From assembly GCA_050084515.1 (NCBI GenBank), contig CM114272.1, positions 42,408,001-42,472,000 of the forward strand: a stretch of DNA of 64,000 bases, given 5' to 3'. The translations under genes were made by a program, and so were the position numbers. The stretch comes from Blasia pusilla. Taxonomy: Eukaryota > Marchantiophyta > Marchantiopsida > Blasiales. Of the stretch, positions 1 through 11,529 are shown piece by piece. The notes under the pieces were generated by a model. That model had not been told where the DNA came from, ran no database searches, and was given only the letters and a program-made list of their open reading frames with translations. Position 1 is the first letter of the stretch, and every line of letters starts with the position of its first letter.

Positions 1-771
1 AAGCTTACAGGGAAGCTTGCGAGATGGGCTCTGTTGTTGCAGGAGTATGATTTTTGGGTGGTATATAGACCTGGGACGCTCAACCAAGATGCAGATGGGT
101 TGAGTCGTAACCCATGTCCGAGTCTGCGAGATGCGACTGGAGCTCGAAGGCATGGAGAGAGTGATGAGGAGTCAGTGCCAGGATGGCACGCGTCAACCTA
201 TTTAGGCATGTTGCCTATGGAGAGCCAGAGTGTGGAGTGGAGACTTCGATGGCAAGGTCTAGTGGAGAGTCCTTGGATCCCGAGGCCAGTGAGGAGACGA
301 CAAGTGGCCGAGATATTCATGATGATGGAGTAGTCTTGGAGTACCTTTGTACTGGCAGCGTTGAAGAACCATGGATGCTAGAGAGCGGGATCGGATCCTA
401 CAGCAGGCCTGACGGTTCCGTTGGGAGGGGACACATGTTTTGAGGGTTTGGGAGGATGGTAGAGTACGCGTAGTACCACATCCTTTGTAGAGAGTACGAC
501 TAGTGCAGCATGCCCACGAGGAGTTGGGCCACTTTGGGGTGAAGCGGACATACAGCTTGCTCCTAATTCAATATTGGTGGCGAGGCATGCAGACTGACGT
601 TCAGCAGTTTGTTGCCAAGTGCATGGTGTGTGATCGGGTCCGAGCATCGTTCAATGCTCCAACTCCATAGTAACATCCATGACCGATCATGGGCTTAGGG
701 TATAGATGGAGTTTGGATTTTGCATGACCTTTGCCTTTGACGGAACGTCACAGTCGTTATGTGTTGGTGAT
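1..771 (+). pseudogene. Ty3/gypsy pol fragment (RNase H end, integrase zinc finger, start of integrase core)
   Basis: The window opens inside a Ty3-type polyprotein. The first 100 codons carry the RNase H/integrase linker ([17 protein letters not shown], then [11 protein letters not shown]), followed by the HHCC zinc finger (HEELGHFGVKRTYSLL, then CMVCDRV around 610-640) and the first strand of the integrase core (LGYRWSLDFA, RYVLVIV near 755-771). The frame is broken by stops and shifts, so it is dead. The same linker and finger recur at 28813-29455 and 30400-31050, so this is a multicopy local family. It stops abruptly at 772, where an LTR begins. Family assignment is firm; the missing 5' part lies outside the window. 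Confidence 0.9.
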
Positions 772-1802
772 TGTCGTACGCCTACTCCCCTTGAACGTTA
801 ATCTTGTTTGTTCCAAAAGCGTGCGTTCAGTAGGTCACCCTCTCAACGTTGATCTGCATCCAAACACGCATTGTGGTTAGTCGGGTCTTGGATCAATCAG
901 CGGGCTAACTTTCCGAGTTCTCGTCTCGGACTCTCATCAAGATCAACCTTCCTAAATTCGTGATTTACAACATGGGCAAGTCTCGAAAGACTTGGGACAG
1001 ACTTTCGGGTCGGTTCAGGAACCAGAAACGGCGTCTCCCGCCTAGCTGTTCCAAGTGTCTGATGGACATCCAATGAGTTCCTCACCAAGACTCGCACGAA
1101 GTGAATCTCGGGTTGGAATCCAAGTGTGGCATACAAAGTCCACTCGCTTGGATCAGGTTTGGGTTTCGTGTTCCAACGCCAAACTCCCGTTCCATCTCGT
1201 GCCTCTGAAACGCCGTTTGGCGCCCAAAGTGGGGATTCGTGTACCGAGACATCTCGGAGAGACTCCTCCCTTACTAGTACTTCTGGGGAACTCCAGGGGC
1301 TCCCTACATTTAGGGAAAGACATCCGGGCCTCTCCAATTGCCCCTCAACCCGATTTCTCTCTCATTCATTTTTGGCCAATATCTCAGCCTGTACTAATGC
1401 GTTTGCTGAGATCTTTGGTGCGTTGGAAGCGTCTTAAGATAAGATTTCCAACGCGCTCTTACTTGTCCCAAACGCATCTTGGAGCTCAACGTTATGGTCC
1501 TAAACATAGTCACATTCTCCCAAATGCTAGTCGTGTTCCAAACTGGTTCTCACCTCTTTGGCAACCAACTTCCCAAGACTCAACTCATCTCAAGTCTTGG
1601 ATCGCGTTTGGTCTAGGTTTTCTGCTCGCCACCACTAACGCATGAAACGCACAACTCTGTTCCGCGTTTCGTCTCTTAGAATTTTCCAAGAGACCTTTCC
1701 AAACGCCTCTCCAAAGCGCAAACCTCGCAGCGTGAGTTCACTTGAGTTCTGATATTTTGCTTGGCACCTATTTGGTGTTGTTTGGTTATGAGGTTTGTGA
1801 CA
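772..1802 (-). mobile_element. 3' LTR of a chromovirus-type Ty3 element
   Basis: Read on the minus strand, this stretch begins TGTCACAAACC and ends GTACGACA, giving the TG...CA ends of an LTR of about 1.03 kb. Immediately upstream on that strand is a purine-rich tract (AAGGAGGGGTGAG), as expected before a 3' LTR, and further upstream is a chromodomain integrase end in the same orientation. The 3' edge falls exactly where the integrase of the 1-771 fragment breaks off, so the element inserted into that older copy. A 196-codon open frame inside the LTR on the plus strand (1055-1645) has no recognisable domain and is taken as chance. Confidence 0.7.
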
Positions 1803-1815
1803 CTCACCCCTCCTT
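1803..1815 (-). other. polypurine tract next to the 3' LTR
   Basis: The minus-strand sequence AAGGAGGGGTGAG directly precedes the LTR start TGTCAC. Its position and purine content fit the plus-strand primer of Ty3-type reverse transcription. Confidence 0.6.
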
Positions 1816-2465
1816 AGAAGGTTGATGTCCTCATCAACACAAACCTTGTTAATGTTAAGTTCTGGGAAGCCAACCCCTTAACACTAAATCACGTTCTGGT
1901 AGCTAACCCGCAATTCCTCTTTTGGCTTAAGTCTTAGGTTGTCGCTTGCAGCATTGAGAATTATTAGCTTCTTCTCTTCGATGAGCTTAGACCTGTTTTG
2001 CAGAACTAATCTAAACTATCAAAATAAGCTAACTAAGTCTGCAACCTAACACTTCACTCACTATTTGTAAACAACCGCCTATCTACCTGGCCAGCTCGTA
2101 CTACTTTTGGCGCGTCACTAAGTTCACTCATGCAACATGAATGAGATCACCACAAACCCCAAGATAGACTAATATGCCCTGCCAACGTTAGGGCGAGCCC
2201 AAATGCTAGTACTTCAACACTTGGTCCTGATCTAGATGCCTTATCTGAATACAAGCTCTCACCTCAAATAATCATTGTTTGGCCTCCTTGACTTACATCT
2301 TAAGCATATGAAGAACTACTCATTGCCATGCACTATCAAACTCAAAATTACAATCACAAGCATTGAATCTCCAAATCCATGTCTTCTTTATTGCAACAAC
2401 TCAACATTTCTAGTTACAACGGATTATCGGCCCAAGCTTTCCGGTCACAAGTTATGTCCTTTGCT
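1816..2465 (-). other. 3' untranslated region of the chromovirus
   Basis: This lies between the end of the chromodomain frame and the polypurine tract. No domain is visible in it on either strand. It probably belongs to the internal 3' part of the same element. Confidence 0.45.
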
Positions 2466-2916
2466 TCACCATGTACTAACGCACGTGCCTATTTTGAAGT
2501 CCCGCAATGCTTCTTGCGCATGTTCAAGATCCGCCTCCGCAATCCAAGTCGCCTCTTTCACATGGTAGCCTTTCCACTTGACCAAGTACTCCTACTTGGT
2601 GGCTCTACGTCTGGAACGCAGAATGGTCTCAACCTCGAACTCTAGTTCCTCATTTCTGATGACCGGTTGTGGTCTCAACATCATCCTTTGCTCCGGACGC
2701 ACATCGTCTTGAAGATACTTCTTCAATAATGACACATGGAAAGTCGGGTGAATCTTGAACTCGTTTGGCAGCTCCAATGTGTACACATCCTCAAACGGCT
2801 TTGCCTTGATCACATACGGTCCAACATACTTGGCTGAAAATTTTGCGGACAATTCCTTCGGAAGAGTGAGATTCTTTACACTCAACCACACTTGTTCCCC
2901 AACTTGGAAACTCACT
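2466..2916 (-). pseudogene. chromovirus integrase C-terminus with chromodomain (one nonsense codon)
   Basis: The minus strand encodes the C-terminal beta-barrel of a Ty3 integrase (VGEQVWLSVKNLTL, AKYVGPYVI, HPTFHVSLLKKY) followed by a chromodomain (EYLVKWKGY, then ATWIAEADLEHA). This is the arrangement of chromoviruses, whose chromodomain is thought to steer integration toward particular chromatin. The frame is open except for one TAG at 2592-2594, at the position where family members have a glutamine just before YLVKWKGY. The frame ends at TGA 2466-2468. Upstream the integrase is cut off at 2917 by an unrelated LTR, so catalytic core, RT and gag are absent here. Confidence 0.92.
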
Positions 2917-3494
2917 TGTCCGCATACACATCGTTACACAATCCATATTGCTCGTCACATTTATAGCACACAATATCGATCTTCCCAACACACGGGTCGA
3001 TCTACTCATAAAAAAAATATACTCTTGCATATACATTGAGACCACACAATAAAATCAAAATAAAAATGCCTTATATGGCCAACTCCACTCTCAAATTTAC
3101 ATCGACATATCGAGCCACATCCACCCTTTGCTATGAGAGAATCTCCACTAGCACCATGGTTCCTACTACACAAAAAGCAAGTAATATGCTCCAAAGGCTC
3201 ATCTTGAGAAAGATGGCTCGGGAAAGCCATCTCTACCTCTCTTATAGCCTTGGGAAGAGCCAAAAGTCTCGTCCCCAAAAATAGCTTACGTACACAAGTT
3301 ACCGGATGACGGTTGACTCGATCAATAGTTCATCTGGCTGACAAATACCAAAATAGGGAAATCTTCAAAAACAATATTCTCGCTGCAACGGACGTGTCGT
3401 CACACCTCACGACAAAGTTACACTCAAACCCCGGCTTGCCCTCTATGCCATCGACGTTGTAGAATTCTACGTGTCAACTAACTAAGATGTGACA
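2917..3494 (-). mobile_element. LTR, family A (copy 1)
   Basis: On the minus strand it starts TGTCACATCTTAGTTAG and ends GATGTGTATGCGGACA, so it has TG...CA ends and about 578 bp. A shorter copy in the opposite orientation lies at 16456-16848. The match covers the first 200 bases (including TTTCCCTATTTTGG) and the last 120. It sits inside the chromovirus integrase. I see no target-site duplication, so a rearranged end of a larger element is possible. Confidence 0.65.
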
Positions 3495-3834
3495 GAGTAA
3501 TGAAAAGAATAATACAAGAAGAAAATGATATTAAGCCAGAAAAAATTAATTAACTACATGATTAATCACCTGGGTGAAATCCAAAAAGACCACAAATGGT
3601 TGGTCAAATGTGAATGGACAACAAGATAAATGACCATACACCACTTCGGCTTGATGTATCAATGTCGATGCTTGTGCATGTTATAATCGAGATGTATTAA
3701 TCAATAATGAGAAAGAGAATGACCATAAGAAAGGGCAAGTTGATTATTCTTGAGTGACTGTTGTGCACACGTTAAAAGGCATATGCAAGTCACTACGATA
3801 TATTTCCTTACTTACACTTCTTGGTCGACTCATA
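3495..3834. other. AT-rich spacer, nothing recognised
   Basis: No conserved frame or repeat could be recognised between the family A LTR and the LINE-like relic. Confidence 0.4.
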
Positions 3835-4900
3835 TCAACTTAGTTGTGGCATGGTAGGAAGTAGGGATACCAAGGTGTCCACAAACAAGCCAACCAAGAA
3901 GACATTCACTTGAAGAAAACAACAATACAAAGATAAAAGAGGGATTTTGATGGTGATAAACCAATGGAAAAAGAGGGCCTTCCAATACTTTACTACAAAG
4001 TTGAAAACTACGAAAAATCGTTCATTATTTATGTTGGAAATAAATAATGTACAAGACTCCCTAGAATGAAAGGGATGAGGCCTTCCATGGGGTCCTCTTG
4101 CCTCCCTCGTTTTCATGAAGACAACCACTTGAGACATAGAGTTAAAGGCAATCTTAACATCCACCTGTAGGACAACCTCATCACGGTGTGTCTCGAGTGC
4201 AACCCTCATGCCTAATGCCACCGTCTCACAACCAATGGGGGAAGCAACTTGAACAAATAAGGGTGTAGGCGTGATTCAAAGACGCCTTATGTTGTAGAGC
4301 AACAGTAATCTTAGATTAGGCTTACTAATCTAAGAAGCATCTTACCAATGACAATTTGACAAATGCCTCCATTCTCCTTTGATATTCCTAGAAGTCGCCC
4401 AAGACAACTTGGCATCATTGCCATTTGTTTTGGCAACGATGCCAAGTTCCCTCATCCAGGAAGAAATAGCTTACAACATCTCAAAATACTTACAAGTAGA
4501 ATCCCTCGAGAAAACTATATTGAAGATGTTGTCCTAAACCAAAACTTGACAAACTTGGTAAAGCAAGACAAGGAGAACATCCGAGAGACTCCCATGAAAA
4601 GTAAGTCATTATGCTACTCACCACGCCATAATGGAAAATTCACAAAAGTTGTTTCATTTGGATAGAGGCTTACTCGTGACAAACACATAGCTACTACATT
4701 TACCATCATTTGCAACCAAGAAATCTTGTTGTCCCTCCCTTCATCTATTTCCAAATATGGAATTCAAGCATGTTGGATGCCTATAGAAATCGCGGATATG
4801 AATTGTAGGGTCTCACTCATCCCCATAACAAATTTTCCCTGAATTAAAGTGGTACAAGTTCGGAGACAGAATCAACCAAAATTACTTCTTTGCAGGCTTT
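3835..4900 (-). pseudogene. LINE-like reverse transcriptase relic (copy 1)
   Basis: The minus-strand frame ending at 3835 contains ALETHRDEVVLQVDVKIAF then NSM, which matches the first catalytic-aspartate region (palm domain, VLQVDVxNAFN) of non-LTR-type reverse transcriptases. The conserved asparagine before AFN is replaced by isoleucine. Plus-strand bases around 4490-4535 closely resemble 15500-15545 (shared TAGAATCC-TCGAGA... and TTGAAGATGT), so both are copies of one family. Stops and shifts are frequent. A perfect 10-bp inverted repeat with a 5-bp loop sits at 4310-4334. The exact class is uncertain. Confidence 0.55.
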
Positions 4901-5505
4901 ATTTTCTCAATTACATCGGAGAGACATTTTCGATACAATGGTGCATTTCACCATATGATGAATAGTTTGATCTTCATAAAATTTACTCTCTTCGTATGTG
5001 TATGTCTACATGTCCTCAACCAAGTTTTGGAAAGATAGAAGACCTTACATTTCCTTACTTTCTCTAAAGGCACTTCACTTCTCCACACGGACACTAAGGC
5101 ACAACATTCTCTGAAGGATTGGCACATGTTTGCCTGGACTTTCTCCAGCAAATTGAATTTTGAATGGAGGTCACCTACATGTGCAAGGAGACAATAGGAC
5201 AAGCCTCAACCAGGATTCTATCAGAACGTATATCTTTGCCTCAAGCCTCCCCTGGTTTTCTGCTGTTGTGGTCCCCAAATTCATTTTTGTTGGGCGATGA
5301 CGCTCAAGAACCACAAAGATTCCCCTCTATGAAGTGCACCTTTGTAAAAACTGTAGGGCCCGCTGATAACACTTCGGATAAGACATAGAAAGGGCTATTT
5401 TTACAGAAGTTCCTTTCCTACCGGATTCTATCCTGAATCTGCCTTCATTGGAAGAGATTTCTCCATCAAACTTGTTTTTCCCTGTCAAATCTGATTAAAA
5501 CTAAA
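4901..5505. other. 3' flank of the NADP-MDH gene
   Basis: No coding signal is seen. The stretch nearest 5505 presumably holds the 3' UTR and polyadenylation site of the minus-strand NADP-MDH gene. Confidence 0.4.
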
Positions 5506-8500
5506 CTATGCCTCCCCTGGGAGCATCATGTTGCACTCACCACCATCCTGCCTCAGAAATAATACAAAAAGAGTTGAGTGAAGCTGCTGGCCTTTAAATG
5601 ATCAGACATACTCCAAGGGCAAGAGTGCAACACCTTGAGTCAATACCTCGTTGGGCAATTCAAGGACCCTTCTTTTCTGCCGAGATCTGACTTGAGTCAA
5701 TGCAATGCACTATTCCCAAGTGAACATGCTTTCCCTTACAACTATCTACTCTTTCTTGTTCTGTTTTTCTGATTTTATTTCACTCCACCAAACCAACTTC
5801 AAATACTGCTTTCAATGTGGAAAAACTGGGTGACGATCATGAGATAGACTAACCTCTCTAATAAAGTGGGCCACACACTTCTTCTCCACAACAAGCTCAT
5901 CCTCACTCTGCATCCCAGACTGATCATTGGGTAAGCTTCTCAAGACCCAGCTCTGAGGACTCTAATATGCTCGAGCCATCCGTCATCATCTCCTAGACAG
6001 TTCAGAAATTCTATAAAGAGAATTTAAAGACGTTGGTTTATTGACCAATAAACCAACTTGCATAAACCGTGCATCTGAGGTAGGCAAGGAGACAACAAAC
6101 GGCAATTAAACGACCTCAACCCACATCTGAACAACCTACAGTGTCCATGCTCGGTATAACCCAGTTAATGGCACAGTATTCTTTTCTTTTCACTTCCAAC
6201 TCCATTTTCATGACATCTCTGTGCGAGGATAAACCTTTTTGATTCGTTGGTACAAGTAATTGTCAATGAGTACGTTGGGTACTAGTTCATAGTCACCATC
6301 GCCCTGCATGATTCATCGAAACAGGCACTTAGCCAAGGTATCCTTTCATCAAGAATACCAAAACAACCTTGAAAGGTGTGGAGTCAATTAGAATGATGAT
6401 AGTATAGCTGGCCAAAATCAACTACAATGATGATAGTTAAGCTTTTCAAAAGTGGCAGACGAGTTCAATTAAAACCATCAGTTCAGAGATTCTTCAACTG
6501 GTCCCTTTGACATGAAGAAGATTTAGCATACCTTTGACCTGCATGGCATACTGAATACAATGTCTTCCGCAATACCATAAGGGTTTCCCATGGTGTACAC
6601 CTGTGAAAGTAAAGCTCTCAGTTCAAGTCCTTAGCAAAAACTTTTCACAATAAGATCCCGCTTTTCCAACCCGTATTAATCAAACAGAGTAGAGCTTAAC
6701 AGTTGGCCAGAACTCAAAGCTCACCCCTGATGAGAACCAATCACCCTCAGGTGTAGGAGTGACAAGTGATTTGATCGCATCAGCTATAGAGACAGCAGTG
6801 GAAGCTGCAGAGGAGTGGCCCCACTTATTGATCAATGCACCTCCGCGCTGTCAGATGAAAAAGTAAGTGTAAAGATACAGGGCTTGCGGGCGAATCTGAA
6901 TGACGATTATTAAGTTCATTGAGCGGAACTACTTCAACCAAGCACAGAGAGTAGTACATGCAGATGACCAGCTTATTCGGTCCTATGGGTTGACTTCTTC
7001 CAATTGCTGTCTAATGCTTCCATTCATGTGTAGTGCACGTCCATTGACAAAATGTAGTAGATGTGTTCATATCTATGCAAATTACTATCACTCCTGACTC
7101 ACAGTTTGTACTCTTGGAGTAAATTCCTCTTCCAACCACTTGTGATCAGTGATGACATCTTTTACTGGCATCCCATGAATCTTGGCATTGAGAAAATCAG
7201 GCACCTGGGGGTAAGATATTTCCACATCATCAGATCTATTATCTTCATTACCTACAGTTACATCCTTCACACTTCAAAACCTTGTCCTGAACTGAGGTTC
7301 CAGAAATATGAAAAAACTTCAGGAAAAGCTGTTGGATTTCTTACTTGAGTTGTGCTGTGATTGCCCCAGATTATAACATTGGAAACGTTGTCATAAAACA
7401 CGCGTGCTTTCAGTGCAAGCTGCATTGTTTTTAATCAAATAATCAGATCTTTGATGGCACTGCTATGCTATGTTGGGTTTGTTCTACCGCACTATAATAT
7501 TGTGGCAAAAAATATGCGATGAAAATGAGAGGCTCACATCGGTACTGATTCACCCTCTACAGAATTTTTCACATTCCACGTCATTTAAAGTATTTTGGGA
7601 AATACACCAACGAACATAAGGCACTTCTGGATTAAACGATTTATAGAGTTATAACTAAAATTTCACCTCATGACATACCTGGCATTTTGCCCTATTCTCA
7701 TCCAACCTTGTCAATGCGTGAAAGTTCTTTGCTGGGATGCGAGGTGCATTCTTCATTGCAACGAGAGCACTGCAGTGAAAAATCAAATAAAATACAAGAC
7801 TGCTTTCTCAAATCATCACAAGAATCCTTCCTGAATGTGGTGTACTGACAGAACCTGAGACTGGAAATGAAGCATGCAGATACCAACTTCACCAAAAAAC
7901 TTACAATAATCAATGTGAGATAATATAACTCTAGATATGCTTACTTGGAAACACGAGCATGCAGATACCAACTTCAGAAAACGGTTCACTGTAAATGATA
8001 AACGATCATGTAGCTCTGGGCATGCTTACTTGGTATTGCGAGGATTCCCAACAACCATTACTTTCACATTTGGACTTGCAACTTCATTGAGTGCTTTCCC
8101 CTGTAAAAGCATTCAGGACAGGTCACATGTTGTGAGAAAGCTGACCAACCTATAACATAAATAAATATTCAGAGAACTTACAAAAACTGGTGCTCCTTGC
8201 GAGAGGCATGCATTCCTACGTTTGACATGTGCTGGTACCACTGGCAGCAAACAATGTGCTACTCTAAGAATCCAGAATGCTAGCAATCATTTCTAGAAAA
8301 CATTCCCTCATACAAGAAATCCTCATCTTCTACCGTTTCGACACTTCCCGGAAAAACACGGAAAGAATAATTGAATCTTCTCCTGTATCTGTGCACTGAT
8401 CAGCAAACGTTACCTTGCTGTTCCTGATTGAATATTTTCAGCCAGTCCTCCTACCACAGATAATACAGTTACAAAAGACATCTCTACCTGACCTTGAACC

Positions 8501-11500
8501 CGTGACATTTGTACCATGAGTAATGATAATCTGTACCTGCTCTGAGAAGATTTCACCATTTACATCAAGTAAATCGGTGTGCTCCATGCCAGGGTCCTGT
8601 GGCTTGGAATCAAGTAACAAAGCCCAATCACAACCACCAAACACTTCCCTTGCCTCAATACCAATGTTCACTTCCCGCAGCAGAGGAAACAATGAGTCTT
8701 CCAGCTCCATTGCAAGTCCTGCTTGGTAATATATGGCTTATTAGTACTTTTGTTTCTTCCTCTGTCACACAAAATGTCCTTGCATCTTGCAATAGGGATC
8801 TCTATGCAACAACTGCCAAGCATTCATTGCACATCATGTCCGGTTGGACCCAATATATCAAGCAAATCTTGCAATTATAATCGGTCCATCCTACAGGAGT
8901 CGCCGTGGCTGAAACACCAACCTTCTAAGGCATCTCGGGATCTTGTACAGCCCAAAAGGTTGAGGGCGATTGGCTGGTCCTGTCCAAAAACCTCCCCAGA
9001 AGCCAGCTGCAATGACATTAAACTGCAACAGAATCAGATCGCCTTCGGAATTCACCTAGGAGGACACAGAACAGTGCCGACAAAATAAACGAAGACCACA
9101 GAGACTCCAAAGTTGACACACAGACAAATCGGCTCTCCCCTGCCGGAAAATTCAGAACTCAGCCAGGACCGCAATCAGATTCAGAAAGGGCTCACACGGG
9201 ACTGAATACCTTGAAGAGAAGGTGGTTCGAAATGGCCCCGGCAGCACCTGACACAGCGATTCGCACAGTCTTCTTCCATGTTTTCGGCCTCTCTCCCTGG
9301 AATCCGAAATCCGTTACTCATCTACTCACATTTGACATTCGCAGGTTCTTCGGCGCTACGCACCTAACAACCCCACTTACGTTCGGCACTAAGAGTGGCG
9401 TCTCTCTTTTCTACTGCACTGCAGCAGCCGCCATTCTTAGCGCCCTCTGGCCCATCAGATCTTTCCAACCTCAGCGAGCTCTCACACTGACGGGATTCCG
9501 GGCAGCCTCCGGACCCAGGATGCGATCGCTACTACCGAGCACACCTGCCTGCAGGAGCGCCTAGCTGTCACGTCTTCAGAGGCCAGGAGGAACGCTCCGA
9601 CAGAGACCTCCACCAGACGTGGCGGCGGAAGGCTCCCAATATGAAGCCGCGGGGCGCGGCCTCCACGTCGGAAAGTCCCGAGGGTTTCTCCGCCAATGAA
9701 AGGCAAAAGGTTCAGTTTGACCATCAAATAACCAGAGTATTACGTCGTCGCAGAGGTTCGAATGAGGCGCCACGTGGATATGCACATGACATAGGAGCTC
9801 TGAGAGAGAGCTCCTCGACGGAGTCAATGGGCTGAGGTGGTGACTAGACTCGCGGGAAATAGCTTTCGAGGGCTCTGTCAGACTCTGTCTCCTCCTCTCG
9901 CAAAGCCTACGGAGTAGTTCGTTGGGAATCGAGAGATGAGAATCTTACGCTTCAGTTTGACGCATCTCAGGCCCTACGCACCTCTTTCAAGTCGTATGTC
10001 ATGCAGGAAACGCCATAGCATTCGATCGTCTTGCCATTTGAAGTAGATGCTACGGCCTGAGGCTGTTGTACAGACGGCTGTGCTGTGCTGCAGTTCAACG
10101 TTTAAAACATCAATAACCGCAAGACCACGTTCGTAATGACGACAAGGACGCAGGAAACGTTTCCATCTCGATAGGATTTGTAAGATTCTCGGCCGCGAAG
10201 TTTCTGACCGAGCCTCGCAAATCAGGGAATGTTGGCATGCGACGCACGACGCGGCGATGTGAGGAAGAGGCACAATTCGTAAGAGAATCCCTCGCCCTCG
10301 ATAAAGTACGGCAGCGGGACAATCCAGTGGCCCAGGAGCTTTAGTGTGCACTTACTCCGCGTGCTATCGGGATAGATCATTTCGGAGTCACGAGATGGGA
10401 AAATATATGTCCTACGATGAAACACACAACAGCTCAATGTTTGGTTGCGAACTCCTTAATCACATTCAACTCTGGAGTGACACGATGCGGGATCGCGCAC
10501 AAAAACAAACGCCACATCCACATTCACTCGCACAAGTGATGAACAAACTCCCGATCGAGGTTTATAGGCGGAGACACCAAAATGACAGTCTCCACATCAT
10601 CGTGGCCATTTTCGCAGCGATAATCCCAGGCGCTCACGCAACAAGCAGAGGGTTACTACCAGCAAGACGACTGAACACACGGCTTGGTGAGGTTTAGCAC
10701 CCAGCTCAGACCAATCTTCGTTCAGAAGCAAGGTGAACATGCCAAAGACAAAATCGGTACGGGAGTAGACTGACGTCTCTCAATCTGGAAACCAAATTTG
10801 AAGGCCTGCAGAAGAAGGCCGACCGTGACATGTGCATTTGAACTGTGATCCTACAATCTGTAAGCCGCTTGACAAACGTAGTATTACAGAGTCCAACAAA
10901 ATCCCTGTTAAAGCAAACAAGCTAGAATGAGTTACGACGCATCCAAAGGACCCCTGAAATGGCAATAAGGGACAGGGCAAGTACGCTCCGCAAGACCCAA
11001 TTATCTCGATCATCGCGGGCATTGTTAAAGGGCTCTCATGCTCATAAGCACATGAATCAGGCAAATTTCGACGCTTTTATGAGCAATCCACTTGTTCTGG
11101 ACACGGAATCATCACTGAGATTTGAGGAGGGATAATCAGGGGACCTTTACAAGTCACACGAGAGAATAGGCGGAGCTTGAACAGAAGATGTGGTATCTTC
11201 CGTTTCCGGTTGGGAAACCTTTATTCGAGATAGTAAGAAACACCCACTGAAAGTTGAGAATTATCTGTGTCTCTCTTGCTCTTTCGCGGACGAGATTTCT
11301 CTCACCTGGATGCAACCGCGCAGAAGACACTCCCGGGTCGTGATGAACGTCGAGAAGCCAATCGAGACTGTGACCTTTCGCATGTAGCTGCCTTCACTCT
11401 CAAATGCGGGCCGAGGAAGCTGCTCGGTAAATTCAATTTCTGGCCAACCACGGTGTCCTGAAACATCCCCACGGAATTCTCGGTAAAAGGTGACACCGCG

Positions 11501-11529
11501 GATCCCGCAACCTTGGAGAGGGTGGCCAT
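5506..11529 (-). CDS. NADP-MDH: chloroplast NADP-dependent malate dehydrogenase, 14 exons
   Basis: Reduces oxaloacetate to malate with NADPH in the chloroplast stroma (malate valve), switched by thioredoxin. Exons, 5' to 3': 11529-11306, 10087-9982, 9296-9210, 9006-8922, 8718-8537, 8100-8030, 7769-7679, 7419-7345, 7204-7103, 6847-6725, 6600-6532, 6303-6235, 5907-5854, 5547-5506. Spliced length is 1380 nt (459 aa); all introns are GT-AG and in phase. Residues 1-70 resemble a transit peptide ([10 protein letters not shown]). Visible motifs: N-terminal redox pair C98/C103 (ECYGVSC), nucleotide fold ([14 protein letters not shown]), coenzyme site [19 protein letters not shown] with C281, catalytic His303 (WGNHSTTQ), [14 protein letters not shown], and C-terminal pair C439/C451 spaced 12. 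The family's regulatory cysteines are all present. The tail after C451 (NMMLPGEA) is about four residues shorter and less acidic than remembered angiosperm sequences. The frame is open upstream, so M98 of the longer frame (near 11655) is an alternative start. Confidence 0.93.

Noticed and set aside
1055-1645. 196-codon open frame on the plus strand
   Set aside because: It lies wholly inside the chromovirus 3' LTR, antisense to the element, and has no domain or coding-like composition.
9482-9835. Open frames in both directions inside the NADP-MDH second intron
   Set aside because: They lie between two well-supported exons, are not conserved-looking, and do not join in phase.
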